A DNA stretch of 64,000 nt from Panax quinquefolius (lineage: Eukaryota > Streptophyta > Magnoliopsida > Apiales > Araliaceae): assembly GCA_020205615.1 (NCBI GenBank), contig CM035168.1, positions 8,312,237 to 8,376,236 of the forward strand, written 5' to 3'. A program made the position numbers and the translations under genes. Shown piece after piece: positions 45,868 through 57,999 of the stretch. A model generated the notes under the pieces. That model saw only the letters and a list, made by a program, of their open reading frames with translations. It was not told the DNA's origin and did no database searches. The first letter of the stretch is position 1. The number at the start of each line of letters is the position of its first letter.

Positions 45868-48228
45868 TGTGAGACCCCAAATTTTATGAATAAATATTTA
45901 AATTTCTCAAAATATTTTTTTGAATATTATGGCGTGGATTTGATATAATGTTATAGTTGTGGGTAATATTTACAAATTTTGCAAAGTATGCAAGTTGTTA
46001 TATAATATTCGATTGGTCGGGGAATATTCGTTTTAACAAAGAATATTCGTACGATGGCACAATCATTGATGGACCCCACAACGGAAGTATTGTCGTAGTT
46101 AAAAAATGAAAGAATTATCTTTTTATAAAAATAACGGCGGAAGTTTTACCGTTAAACTGTTGAACTACCCTAAGAGTAAAAAAATACGAATACGTGTGGT
46201 TGCATAGTAGCTGCAGTATTGGCTATTGATGCTTATGTGAGAAGTCACTCAGTTATACTCAATTATTGTTATAGTAATTGATGCATCATATCTCTCATAT
46301 TATTGATTCAATTGCATGCCAGGTGAATTCTGTTGTTATTCCATTCTTTATTATTTTGTTGGAATATCCTGTCTGTGCGGTTTACTCATGACCTGGTTCC
46401 ATTCTTTATTATTCTGTTGGAATATCCTATCTGTGCGGTTTACGCATGACCTGGTTCCATTCTTTATTATTCTATTGAGAATAACTCTCATGCATAAGGC
46501 CTATCGCATGCATGGTGAATTCTTCTGTTATTCCATTCTTTATTATTTTATTGGAATAACCTGTCTATGTGGATTACCGCATGCATGGTGAATGATCCTT
46601 TGTATTCATATGAATAATATTTTCATTCAAAAGGGATTTCTTCCAGGGGCAGTTTTGTAATTTTTCTGATCCTCAAAAATTCTAAAAAAATTTTAAATGA
46701 TAATTTGATGAGTTTTCTAGATTGTGTCCAAAAATGATTATTTTTGGATGTATAGATTAAAAGTTATGGATTTTATGAGAAAAGACTATTTTAAAAGTAA
46801 ACCCTTATAACTCCTTGTGGTTAACTCTAAAATTGGTGAAATATTTATTGGGAGTACATGTATATAACAGGAGTATACCCTGTAAATTTTAGAATTTTTG
46901 GACAAAAGTACAATTTATGATAAATGTCTAAATATTCCGCAGTTTTGGCCATATAAAAAATAGTAAATGAATTTTAAAAATTCCGAGATAAATATATGTT
47001 CAATATGAGACTATATTCTGCTAAATTCCAGAAAAGAAATATTTTTAGGACTAATTTGGTATTTTTCATGAAAATTAACTAGTTATGAGTAAATGAATTA
47101 ATTATGTTATGTGAAGTAATAAAATTGGAAAATAGGATTTTATGACTTGGAAATCTTATATAGAGTATATGCAGATTTTTTATGAGGGATTTGATCATTG
47201 GTGATGAAATCTTATGAGTATGGCATTTTTGAATGATTAAAATGCATTATTTGGTAAAGTATATACAATTGAAATAAATTGTTTATAAGTTTAAGAAGTG
47301 ATTAAAATATTATTAAAATATTAATAATATTAGATTATGAGTTTATTAAGTAATTGATAATATTTGGATAAATTTAAAGTCTTTAATATTTATCTTTGAT
47401 TTCGTTTGATTATTGCTTATATCATTGTCATCATCCTCATGCTTATATTGTGATGAAAGTCATCTTTGGCTTACGTGTATAGATGGACTTGGTATGATTA
47501 TGACCAGGGATTATTCGGTATAATCATGACCGTAATGTAACGAATGATGTGGTAAAAGTCCTCATTGGCCGGTAGTGCATTGATGGACAGTTTTTGGTAT
47601 GATTATGACCAGAGATTATTTGGTATAGTCACTGACCATTGATGATTTAATGAATATCCTCGGCCAGTAGTGCGATGATGACTTCGATGATGTGGTTTAT
47701 TTATTAAGTTGAGTCTCAACGATAAAAATTGATGAAAACATTTTAAATAATAGAATATAGTAGATATCACGCTCTACTGACTCTTCTAATGGATTGTTTA
47801 TTCACCGCAGCTTAAACTTGATGTCTATTGTATTTTATCGCTTTAACATTGTTGAAGGCTAATGATAATTTATTCGCATTATCTTAGTCATAATATTTCT
47901 TCTTTGGGCTAGTTGAGCTCACCCTTTATTTCACCGTTTCTTCGTGATATGAGAATATAGAATATAAATTTAGCCTGAGAGAACCGAGTGACGGGTCCGA
48001 TGATAGTATTAGTAGTCCTCACTATTCCATTAAATAGTGTGATAATAAATGTAATGAGGACTCTATTGAGTGTGGATATTGTCTAGATGAAAATATTTGT
48101 ATTAAAACTCATAGCATATGTTTTGTTGTATATTACACGACATTCGTATAATTAAGTTTGTATTTGTATTCTGTATCATGTATTTGGCGACTCAAGATGG
48201 GTGATGTATACGTGTTTTGGGGGGGTCG

Positions 48229-48230
<2 letters not shown>
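45868..48230 (+). mobile_element. LTR I (2.36 kb), 3' LTR of derivative H-I with internal deletion
   Basis: Starts TGTGAGACCCC after the polypurine tract (AAGGAGGGGAGAT) and ends GGGGGGTCGCA at a TA microsatellite. Compared with LTR H, about 1 kb is missing at 46313, from the U3 repeat region to the first minisatellite units. TATA box and donor-like site are gone. Because the two LTRs of one element are identical at insertion, this deletion came later. Confidence 0.85.
46316..46610 (+). repeat. Shortened hairpin minisatellite in LTR I
   Basis: Four units remain after the deletion, with the same core and palindromes as in LTR H. Confidence 0.8.

Positions 48231-48275
<45 letters not shown>
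48231..48275. repeat. (TA)n microsatellite
   Basis: An uninterrupted TA run between LTR I and the first foldback element. Confidence 0.95.
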
Positions 48276-48277
<2 letters not shown>

Positions 48278-49071
48278 CCGGATCTTAAGCTCACCCCTTA
48301 TCTAGCTTACCTTGCTCACTCCCCTTTAGCGGCATACACTACAACATAAAAGCTTATCAATGATCAAGACATCGGCCGATCGTGATACGGTCATTGATAG
48401 CTATCTCGCTGATCGTATCCGATTCGATACGAAGTCGCGAGATAATCCGGTCATTGGAAGGACATCAGCGACCAACAATAGCGACCGACTAATTAGCGAC
48501 CGCAAGTAGCGACCGATACCGTCGCTATTATGACTTATGCTGAGTCATTTGTCATGCGTGGCGTGTCACACGGTCATCAATCGACAATAATAGACCGCAA
48601 TGGCCGCTAGATTCAAGCTTATCACGATATTTTTTAGCGACCGCACGCGTCATCATGCTTTTTTTTTTTTTTAATTTTTGCCTATTTTATTGATTTCCCA
48701 AAATAACTCTGCTTTGTACCGCTTTCAATCCCAACATACGCTTATATATATATATATACAAGCATCCATATTAACATCCATCCAATACAATACAAAACAT
48801 TCATCCATGAATAAACATTCATCCAATACAATACAAAACATTCATCCAACACAATATAATCGATATCGTAAACATCCATATAAACTAATACAATTGTCCA
48901 AAGAATGAATCTAAAAGAGTACAAGGCTTTAAAAATCTAAAAAATTAAGTCTAGCGCGCTTTCATGGATCATCCAAATTAGGATCCTGTAATTATCAAAG
49001 TAATAAAACATATATGTTACATATAAGTAAGACATCGACTCGTAGACTATAAACATATAAGACAAATGTAG

Positions 49072-50080
49072 CTAAACAATAAACGATATATATATACCGC
49101 CTCCTCGTTGTTGTCTTTGCTTCCGCCGCCATTGCCGCCATCGCCTCCGCCAACTCATCAGACTCGTAGACTGCAGATGCCCGCCCAAGATATTTAAGAA
49201 GATCACGATCCCGACAGATCGCTTCTCACACAATCGGCCAGGAGTATGATAGGGTCGGATAACCTTACGATCGTAGATCGGGGTGGCGAGCCGCCTGTGC
49301 CACCGATGGCTCAAAGGCGTCGCCTTTGTCCTCGGCCTTTGACATAATTTTTCTTCACGATGGACGCCTCTCCCATAATTCTTGATCAATCGACGGACGC
49401 GGGTGCCTTCGTGATAATAGCTTGTTCATTAAGCCCTTATAAGTGTCCCCGTCGGAAGATGAACAATTAAATAGTTAAAAATAAATAAAAAATACTAAAG
49501 AAGGTCGTTATAATTTATAAACAACATATTAGGATAAAGTGAACTTATTACCGCTTATCCTCGAACGACCTTCGTGTAGACCATCGCGGTGGCTACATAC
49601 ACATCCAACCAATTGATAGGTCAACCTTGAGACCGAGACTCCTATAGTTCATTTCCTCATATTATTATGTAAACATATGATATTTTAGCTACAAAAGATG
49701 ATCAGAAACATAACATACGTACCTCGGCAAAGAATGTGTTGCACTTGTGATATACCGCCACCCCGATACGTGTCTTTTGCCTTCTCGCCATCGATACACA
49801 CTCGAGGATCTGCTCGAGGCGGCGCTCTTCGCCTCTTGACCCAAATTTCTCTCGCCTTTTCCATCGTCACACATCTCGCACCTATATGGGTCAGGCGCAC
49901 CACCGTGGGCTATGCTTCACGCATATACCGCTCCACCCTTGCGGATGGTCAATCTCAAATTATGCAGGGGCTTTTTGTCGTTCCTTGTTCAAATTATCTT
50001 TAGTTCAGATGCGGTACACTTCGCGCAGTAATAGTGTCTCAATAACTGATGCCTCGTAAGGTCATCCCATCTATATCGCT
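49072..50080 (-). other. Possible decayed coding remnant inside the CACTA element
   Basis: Higher GC than the surroundings, and several minus-strand frames of 60-105 residues rich in Arg, Lys and Glu (49072-49389, 49685-49903), with an ELKIIWTRNDKK-like segment upstream. The composition fits a decayed exon, possibly of the second CACTA protein, but I recognise no diagnostic motif. The plus-strand frame at 49698-50003 is its shadow. Confidence 0.25.
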
Positions 50081-50339
50081 TTACGCAAATAAAATAACAA
50101 TAATAATATTAAAATCATGTATATTACTAAGCAATATTATTTGATTAACTATGTATTATCTATCGAGTGATAAAAAATATACCGAAATTCAAATTTCAAA
50201 TCAGATCCTTATGGGCGAGAGGTGTGCTCACCCATGTAATCACCGGCGTGAGCTGGCTTCAGAAGTATAATTGTGAAATGCACTTCACAATTTTACTATC
50301 TTGAAAATCACTACAATATACAATAATTTATATTAAAAC

Positions 50340-50379
<40 letters not shown>

Positions 50380-51279
50380 GTTTAACTTACGTCTATCCTG
50401 GAGGAGGACGGATCAGATAAGAATGCGATCATCCGGATTAGCCGGGGCCTTCGCACATGATTAGGGGCCAGAACCCAACCCAAGCTTTTCGTCTTTGCGC
50501 AGTTCGTAAGACATCTATAAATAAAAATTTAGGATGTTAGTATAAGTTATAAATGAAAGGTAGATAAACATGTCGTGATATAGAGAACATCAGATATGTA
50601 ATTGTATGTAAACAAAAGGTGTGTTTACATACAATTAATATTATAAAATTTTTGGATATTTTAGAAACAACTCATTAATAGTGTGATTGAAAAGAGTGCT
50701 TGTGTTTGTGTTTGTACTTTTCATTTTCTTTCTATTCTAAGCTAAGTCATACTTATAGCATACATATTATTAAAGCAGTCATTTTCTTTATCTTCTCGAT
50801 CGCTGAATTATGGAAAACTTCTTTGAACCTTCTTCTTGATTGAATTATGGATAAACTTAATTCCTAGTTATGTTTTATGTTATACTCATGTTCAAGTTAT
50901 ATGGCCATTTGACTTATATATGAAAAAAAAATCCAAGAGTCTCCCTATAATATGGATTTATCCACACGCATTTGGGGCATGATACTTGACCAATTTCAAA
51001 GAAATATAATCCCAACACACAAAAATGTAATGTGCACAACTATAATTTAAGGCACAATTTAGGAGAATCCAATATTCACAATGTATGAGCATAAATGTAT
51101 GAGCATTATAGTACAATATTCACAATGTGTCCGCATATAAACCAACCTGAAATTGAAAGGTGTCGAGGTGTATGAGCTTATGAAAGCGTAAAAGAACACG
51201 TAAGGAGAGAGATAGAGAGAGATAGAGAGAGATGTGATGCCAATGATAATAAGGAACTCCATAGCATAGTTTATATTTT

Positions 51280-52850
51280 AGGTCTCCACAATGGAATTAC
51301 GTAAATCAGATGATTTAAACCACATATTCGATGTATCTTTGAATAAACCAAGACATATAATACATGGAAATACATATATGCATGCTTATCTCATACTATA
51401 AGTAAAAGGAAATAAAAGAAAAGTCAATATATACACACACATATTCCATAAGGAGAGAAGACTATCCAAAGAATTGGTGGTAGGCTTCTATTTTTAAGCA
51501 CCTATAAGTACACGCCCAAGAGTTGACAAAAGTATTCTCGACAATCGTATTGTCGAAATCAAGTTTCTGCGAACAGGCTTGGATGGAGTTCTGATTTTCA
51601 AACAAAATATGTTGCATCTTTGCTTAAAATTACAATCGACTCTCCATATTAGTATGTCCATTTGAGTCACTCTCATTTTGTTGAAAAGATACAAAGGTTT
51701 GGGAGGAATTACTAAATGAGACACAAAATTGCTTATTTTAAGAACTTGGCTTTGGGGTGAAACTAAGTACAACTCCAAGTACTTAAGCAATTTAGACAAC
51801 AATAACCCATAACCCATACAAATTGTTTAAAAACAATGTTCAAAAGATGTTAATGTAAAATAGGGCAAAGTTAATGTTTAAGGACTCATTCGTATACCCT
51901 TCATGGTATCACGGTCAAAAAGACAAACCTTTTATAAAACCTTACAGTATATAAAATTGTGCCTAGGTATCTTACTCAAGAATTGACACTAAGTAGGCAA
52001 ATAGAACAAAGGGACAAAATGTACTTAAAGTCTGTATTTTAATCAATCGAGTCATCAAGAGGAAAGACATAGCGATTACCTTTGGCGATTTAGCATACAA
52101 GGTCAAGGTAAAATACTTCAAGCAAAACAAATCCAGATGTCGCACTATTTTCCTACCTTGGACATAAGTAGCTATACTTATGCAAAGTACCAACATCTTT
52201 TATAAATTCCATGTGATCATAAAACTCACTAACCAATTAGGATAAACACACCAACTTGAAAAAGAAACTGATAATCCCAACTATTTTCTTCAAATTGACA
52301 AGCAAATTAGGATGAGAATGAAAGATAATAGTAGCACAAGTCATGAAATTATACTTCATCAGCATTATACTTTAACTAAAATTATGCCTCAAAATGATAA
52401 TCCACCATCAAAAGTCAATATTTAGAAAGTTAATGTTTTCAACATTAACATAACCAATTGTCAACATCATAATCAAACAATGATGAATGAAGCACATTAA
52501 TTTTAACAAGAGAGCCTCATTTTTGGACATCAAAAGGAGAAATTGAAGTCCAATTTTCGCACGAGAAAGTATAACTTCACTTCATCTTTCAATTTAATCA
52601 AGAATTAGTATGCAATTATTTCCACCCACAAGCAATGATTTTTAAATATGGTAATATTACAATCGAAAACATCAATTTCAAGAAAGACTAGTAATTTAGA
52701 AACCTTATAATGAAACATTAAGCTCACACAAACTATCAATTAGGGGTTTCAAATCCAATCATTTTTATTTGCGCCATCGTGATCAACCTCATGTAGACTC
52801 TTGCCATTCAATCAAAGAATAATGATAGCTTTAATTTAGGGATTAATTGG
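51280..52850. other. CACTA interior without recognisable genes
   Basis: AT-rich DNA inside the CACTA element. I see only short frames on both strands without domains. At 52935-53030 there is a long pyrimidine-rich tract next to the right subterminal repeats. Confidence 0.4.
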
Positions 52851-53550
52851 GGTTACCGGTGGTGGTGCAATGCGGCGGTGTCTTGCGGCGATGGTGCAAT
52901 GCCATGGCTGGTGGTGGTCGATAATGGTCGGCGGTGGTCGCAATGGCCTGCATCTCTCCTCCTCTTCTCTCTTCCCCTTACTCCCTCTTCTCCTCGCCCC
53001 AGATTCCCTCTTTCTTTCTTTTCTATATTGATCGAAATAACCTGAATCGATTCAGTTATAAGAATCAATGATCGCATCAATGATCGTGACGCGTCGCTAG
53101 TTTTTAATGATGTGGATATCAATAATCGCGACGCGGTCACCGATATAAATTGGTCGCCGCTACCAAAGTTTCGCACCAAATTTTTAGGGGAAATTCTTCT
53201 CGGCCGATCGATCAATGATCGCGACGCGGTCATGCGGATATATACTAGCGACGAGAATCCTCATCGGTCGCAGATATCGATCGCTATTACTATTATCAGC
53301 GACCAAATAGTGCGGTCGCTGATATCATTGGTCGCAGATGGCCATTTTTCTTGTAGTGATACCGGGCGACGATTCGGTCCGTCGCTATATATAGAACCAT
53401 CGTTTTAGCTTTTAGCGACGAACAACATATAGCGACGGACCAATCATATAGCGATGGACCAAATTGTCGCCCGGTCCGTTGCTAAAGGGGTAAGCAAGGT
53501 GAGCTAAATAAAGGGTGAGCTTAAGATCCGGACCGTATATATATATATAC

Positions 53551-53745
53551 GGTCCGGATCATCAGCACCTTATCTTACTTCACTCAGAAATACTTTTTTA
53601 AAGACAACGGATTCGACGATGAGTCCGCCATACAACCGTCGCTAAAAGTATTGTCAACGGTTGTATGATAAAAATCGTCACCGGGTCCGTCGCTAAAGGG
53701 GGGTAAGCACGGGTGAATAAGATAAGAGGTATGCACTTGATCCTT
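53551..53745. mobile_element. Foldback MITE 2, related to MITE 1
   Basis: The left end GGTCCGGATCATCAGCACC and the right end, read inward AAGGATCAAGTGCATACC, form imperfect terminal inverted repeats of about 30-45 bases (shared ATCTTA...TTCAC). The interior shares CCGTCGCTAAA-type motifs with MITE 1. The left border is a short TA tract shared with MITE 1; the right border is a CT/TA microsatellite. Confidence 0.65.

Positions 53746-53812
<67 letters not shown>
53746..53812. repeat. (CT)n(TA)n microsatellite
   Basis: A compound simple repeat at the edge of MITE 2. The IYIYIY/ERERER frame here is translated microsatellite. Confidence 0.95.
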
Positions 53813-53814
<2 letters not shown>

Positions 53815-53960
53815 AAAACTAAGATAACTTTCTCCCGACTATTTTGAAAAATGGGTAAGTGGGGGTTCATATAATAAGCAAAATTTATAACAAATACTTC
53901 ATAAAAATTCCCTCTATTTATCTCAACTCACTTGGCTTCATAAAACATATTTTTAATAAC

Positions 53961-54600
53961 ATTCATCATTAATATTATAACTCACAATATTAACAACCAG
54001 ATCATTCACAGGAAAGAGGGGGCTTTTCGATAAGGATTTCTTCCTATTGGCGCGCAATTAGGTGACCAAATCCCTTTCCTCGACAGAACTTTCTAGACAT
54101 CGTCAATAATGTAAATAATAATATGAGTAACTGTGTCATCTCAATTATTGATTTAATAATATAAAATATTGTGACAATAATTGAATCAATAACGTGAGAT
54201 ACAATGTAGCAATTACTATAACAATAATTGAATAAAACTGAGTGACTTCTCACGTATGCATCAATAATCAAAGATATTGTACAATACCGTGTGCTAGTAT
54301 GTAAAAACGCGTATTACTGTACTTTTTTCAGCCGTTATTTTTATAAAAAGATATTTTTGTGGTTTCTAACTCTGATAATAATTCTGTTGTGGGGTCCACC
54401 AATGATTGTGCCTTCGTACGAATATTCCCTGATAAAACGAATATTCCCCAACCAATCGAATATTTTATGACAACTTGCTTACTTTGCAAAATTTATAAAT
54501 ATTACTCACAACTATAACATTATATCAAATCCACACCAAAATATTTAAAAATATATTTTGAGAAAAATTAATCTTTATTCGTAAAAGTTAGGGTCTTACA
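53961..54600 (-). mobile_element. Truncated 3' LTR of element K
   Basis: On the minus strand it starts TGTAAGACCCTAAC at 54600 next to the interior of K and follows the family LTR for 640 bases to about 53961, where it breaks off. The remaining 2.5 kb or more is missing. The 150 bases to its left (53811-53960) are unassigned. Confidence 0.8.
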
Positions 54601-54639
54601 ACCTCCCCTTCTTATGAAATTTCATCCTTGAAATTGGTG

Positions 54640-55080
54640 TACGTACCTGGTATGATGAAGAGGTGAGGATAACTTGATTTCATTTCAGATTCTAACTCCT
54701 AGGTCATTTCCTCAACATCGTGGTTTCTCCACAAAACTTTGACTTGAGGTATAACCTTGGAGCGTAGAATATGTTCCTTCTTATCCAAGATTTTAACAGG
54801 TACCTGTTCATATGTTAAATCTTTCGCAATCTCGTCTGGTTTTAATTCAATAATGTGGTTTGGGTCTTCCACATATTTACGTAACATATATATGTGAAAA
54901 ATGTTATGAACACGGGACATACTTGGTGGTAAAGCGAGTCTATAGGCCACAGTTCCTACCCGATCGAGGATTTCGAATGGCCCAATGAATCGAGGATTAA
55001 GCTTTTCTCTCTTTTCAAATCTTGTAACTCCTTTCTATGGAGAAACACGTAACAACACATGATCTCCAACATTGAATTCC
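54640..55080 (-). pseudogene. Element K: integrase C-terminal domain and full chromodomain
   Basis: The minus-strand frame reads MAYRLALPPSMSRVHNIFH, MLRKYVEDPNHIIEL, then the chromodomain part TYEQVPVKILDKKEHILRSK and VKVLWRNHDVEEMT. A stop falls where the next residue is usually tryptophan (54699-54701). Beyond it the ELESEMK segment continues. This class of C-terminal chromodomain steers chromovirus integration to heterochromatin. It is the uncut reference for the 15-codon deletion in the derivatives. Confidence 0.8.
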
Positions 55081-56260
55081 ATGTCCTTTCGATGAAGATC
55101 AACATAACTCTTTTTTCGATCTTGTGTGGTCTTTATACGTTGCCGGATCATTTGAATCTTTTCGTTGTCATTCGTACCAATTTCGGTCCCAACAACGTTG
55201 CTTCACCCACCTCGTCCCAGCATACTGGAGAACGATACTTGCGTCCATACAACACCTCGAATGGAGTCATGCCTATACTTTCTTGATAACTGTTATTGTA
55301 GGATAATTCCACCAATGGAAAGAACTTGTGTCAACTTCCTTTGAAGTCAAGGACACATAGTCTTAATAGATCTTCAAAGTTTGAATAGTCCTCTCCGACT
55401 GCCTGTCCGTTTGAGGATGATATGCCGAACAAAATCATAAATCCGTGCCAATAGCTTTTTGCAAACTAAACCAAATTCGTGAGGTGAATCTTGGGTCTCG
55501 ATCAGAAACTATGAATACTGGCATACCATGCAGTCTTACAATCTCATTTATATATACATGAGCAAGACGTTCAAGTGAATAAGTTTCTTGTATTGGTAAG
55601 AAATGAGTAGACTTGGTCAATCTATCAACAATGACCCAAATTGCATCTATACATTGAGAAACCTTGGGAAGAATAGTAACGAAATCCATGGTAATGTTCT
55701 CCCACTTTTATTCTGGAATTTCAAGTGGTTGCAATGGACCTTTTGGCACTTGATGCTACGCCTTGACACGTTGACAAGTTAGACACCTTGAGATAAACTC
55801 TGCAATCCCTTTTTTCATATTGCTCCACCAAAATGTATGTTGAAGATCATGATACATTTTGGTACTCCCAGGATGGATTGCAAATGGTGTGTTGTGCGCC
55901 TCCATCATGATCTTATACTTCAAATTAGAGTCGTTAGGAACACAAAGTTTGGAGTTAACTCGAAGTATTCCTTTTTCATCGATTCTTGCTTCTAGAATAA
56001 CACTTTCTTCTTCATACGCATCAGCTCTAGGTCCGTAGCTTGAGCAGCTTTAACCTTATCGATTAAAGTCAGTTCTACTCGTATATTTGACATTATCATG
56101 TGGGTCCCTAGAGTCTTTAACTCTATCTCCATCCTTTGTAAGTCATATAAAATGGGCATTTACGTTGACAATATCGCACTCATACCCGCATACGATCTTC
56201 TACTCAACGCGTCAGCTACTACGTTTGTTTTTCCAAGATGGTATTGAATTGTATGATCAT
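55081..56260 (-). pseudogene. Element K: integrase zinc finger and catalytic core
   Basis: Pieces in order on the minus strand: an N-terminal segment (VKAAQ near 56060), a zinc-finger end CLTCQRVKA (about 55790), the core with MDFVTILPKVSQ (55689, open to 55435) and VSDRDPRF carrying the second catalytic aspartate, then QSERTIQTL with the expected glutamate (about 55395), and SYNNSYQESIGMTPFEVLYG near 55280. Frameshifts and stops separate these. The three catalytic acidic positions are still readable, so the decay is moderate. Confidence 0.8.
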
Positions 56261-56269
56261 AATCTTTCA

Positions 56270-57340
56270 ACAGCTCGAGCCAGCGTTATTGTCGCATGTT
56301 AAGTTCCTTTTAGGTGAAGAAATATTTGAGGCTTTTATGATCTGTATAGATCTCTACTTTCTCCTTATACAGGTAATGCCTCCATATTTTAATCGCAAAA
56401 ACAACTGCTGCCAACTCTAGATCATGAGTAGGAAAATTCCTCTCATATTTTTTGAGTTGTAGTGAGGCATAGGCTATGAATTTCCCATGTTGCATGAGAA
56501 CACATCCTAACCCTCTTTCAAGCATCATCAGAGATGAGTATTGTCGAACAGTCTTTGAAATGAGTCTCCTCTTGAGTTCTTGAAAACTCTTCTCACATTC
56601 CTCGCTCCAACCCAATTTTGTATCTTTTTGAGTCAGCTGAGTTAACGGAGTGGTGATTCAAGAAAACCCTTCCACGAATCTCCGATAATAACCAGTTATG
56701 CACAGAAAGCTATGTACTTCGATCACTAACTTAAGTTACTCCCAGCTTTGTATTGCTTCAATCTTTACCAGGTCAACAGATATTCTGTGATTCGATATCA
56801 CGTGCCCAAGGAATGCTACTTCCTCAAGCCAAAACTTACATTTCTTCAACTTGACATAAAGCTTGTTTTCACAAAGCTTTTGGAGTATCAGCCTCAAGTG
56901 TTGCTCATGATCTTCACGGGTTTTGGAGTAAATTATGATGTCATTAATTAAGATGACCACAAAATGATCCAAATATTCCTTGAATACTCGGTTCATCATA
57001 TCCATGAAGGTAGCAGGAGCATTAATCAATCCAAAAGATATGACAAGGAATTCATAATGCCCGTACCGAGTTCTGAAAGCAGTCTTTGGAATGTCATCAG
57101 TTTTAATCTTTAACTGATGATATTCGGAACGAAGATCGATCTTTAAAAAGAATTTAGCACCTTGCAACTGGTCAAACAGGTCATCAATGCGTGTCAACGA
57201 GTACCTAATGGTGACATGATTCAACTCCCGATAGTCAATACAAAGTCGCATACTTCCATCCTTCTTCTTTACGAATAGAGTAGGAACACCCCAAGGAGAC
57301 GTACTCGGACGAATGAAACCAATATCTAACAATTCCTACA
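56270..57340 (-). pseudogene. Element K: reverse transcriptase and RNase H
   Basis: RT is open over 56736-57332: [41 protein letters not shown] and [18 protein letters not shown] are all in place. The active-site box reads [13 protein letters not shown], where chromoviruses have (Y/F)xDD: the first of the two aspartates is asparagine. RNase H (56310-56615) has [20 protein letters not shown] and [11 protein letters not shown]. Stops lie between the two parts. This is the region deleted in the 1.57-kb derivatives. Confidence 0.85.
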
Positions 57341-57559
57341 GTTGGGTCTTTAACTTCTGAAGTTCAATAAGAGACATTCGATATGGGATTTTAGAAATGG
57401 GTTTTGTATCGGGTTCAAGGTCGATACAAAATTTGATTTTACGCTCTGGGGGTAGGCTAGGAAGTTCTTCAGGGAATATGTCAGGAAATTTATTAACAAT
57501 AGAAATATCATTCAAATCTGAAGTATTTTTGTTTAAATTCGTGACATAGGCTAAGAAAT

Positions 57560-57980
57560 CTTAACATCCGTTTTTCAATAAACGAATAGCTTTATGGCTT
57601 GATATGACAGTGATTGACTTTAGTGGTTTGGTTGCTTGAATTTGCATAATAGTTTGGTTAGGAATATGAAAGCTAACAACCTTACGAAAATAATCAATTT
57701 TAGCATGATGAGTAGTTAACCAATCAATCCCTAAAATCACATCAAATGCAAGTATTTTCAAAGAGATAAGATCGACAGGTAATGTGAGGGTGCTGATTTG
57801 AATCAAACAAGATTTATAAACAGTGGATGTGATGAAGGTTTCGCCTAACGGAGTTTTAATAGATAAGTCAAAGTCTAATTTCTCCGGAGTTAAATTTAAA
57901 CGTTGAACACAATTAGGAGAAATAAAGAATGGGTAAAACCGGTATTGAATAAGGTATAGACTTCACAAGAGTTTATGATT
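57560..57980 (-). pseudogene. Element K: aspartic protease
   Basis: 57561-57806 is open and reads FDVILGIDWLTTHHAKIDY, the downstream protease signature of plant chromoviruses. The catalytic triad upstream (about 57945) reads NTGF, where DTGS is usual and where derivative C-D still has DTGS, so the aspartate is lost by one transition. Confidence 0.75.
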
Positions 57981-57999
57981 AGCTTAGCCGTGATGATCT

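Larger units (their letters stand above)
48337..53358. mobile_element. CACTA (En/Spm-type) DNA transposon, 5,022 bp
   Basis: The left end is CACTACAACATAAAAG; the right end read inward is CACTACAAGAAAAATGG. The 3-bp target duplication ATA flanks it (48334-48336 and 53359-53361). About 300 bases at each end are filled with short repeats such as TAGCGACCG and CGGTCGCT in both orientations, the expected subterminal binding repeats. No intact transposase is readable; the interior has only short frames and microsatellites. It is therefore probably non-autonomous or decayed. Confidence 0.85.
48276..53533. mobile_element. Foldback MITE 1, split by a CACTA element
   Basis: The left arm (48276-48336) and right arm (53359-53533) are inverted copies: both read GTCCGGATCTTAAGCTCACC inward from the outer end and go on through CCCCTTTAGC. 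With the CACTA insertion removed, the left arm continues into CCGGGCGACGATTCGG, matching the right arm, so the arms are at least 90 bases. The MITE proper is about 0.24 kb, non-coding, and is bordered by TA repeats on both sides. The superfamily is not clear. Confidence 0.75.

Noticed and set aside
40828..48235. Target-site duplication for element H-I
   Set aside because: The five bases on the left (GTGTG) and right (ATATA) do not match. Both sides are microsatellite, so slippage may have erased it, but I cannot claim it.
49685..49903. Assigning the second CACTA transposase gene to the minus-strand frames
   Set aside because: Composition is suggestive, but no conserved motif could be identified in any frame. 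It is listed only as a possible remnant.
53598..53870. Small minus-strand frame with IYIYIY and ERERER runs
   Set aside because: It is the CT/TA microsatellite plus MITE 2 sequence.
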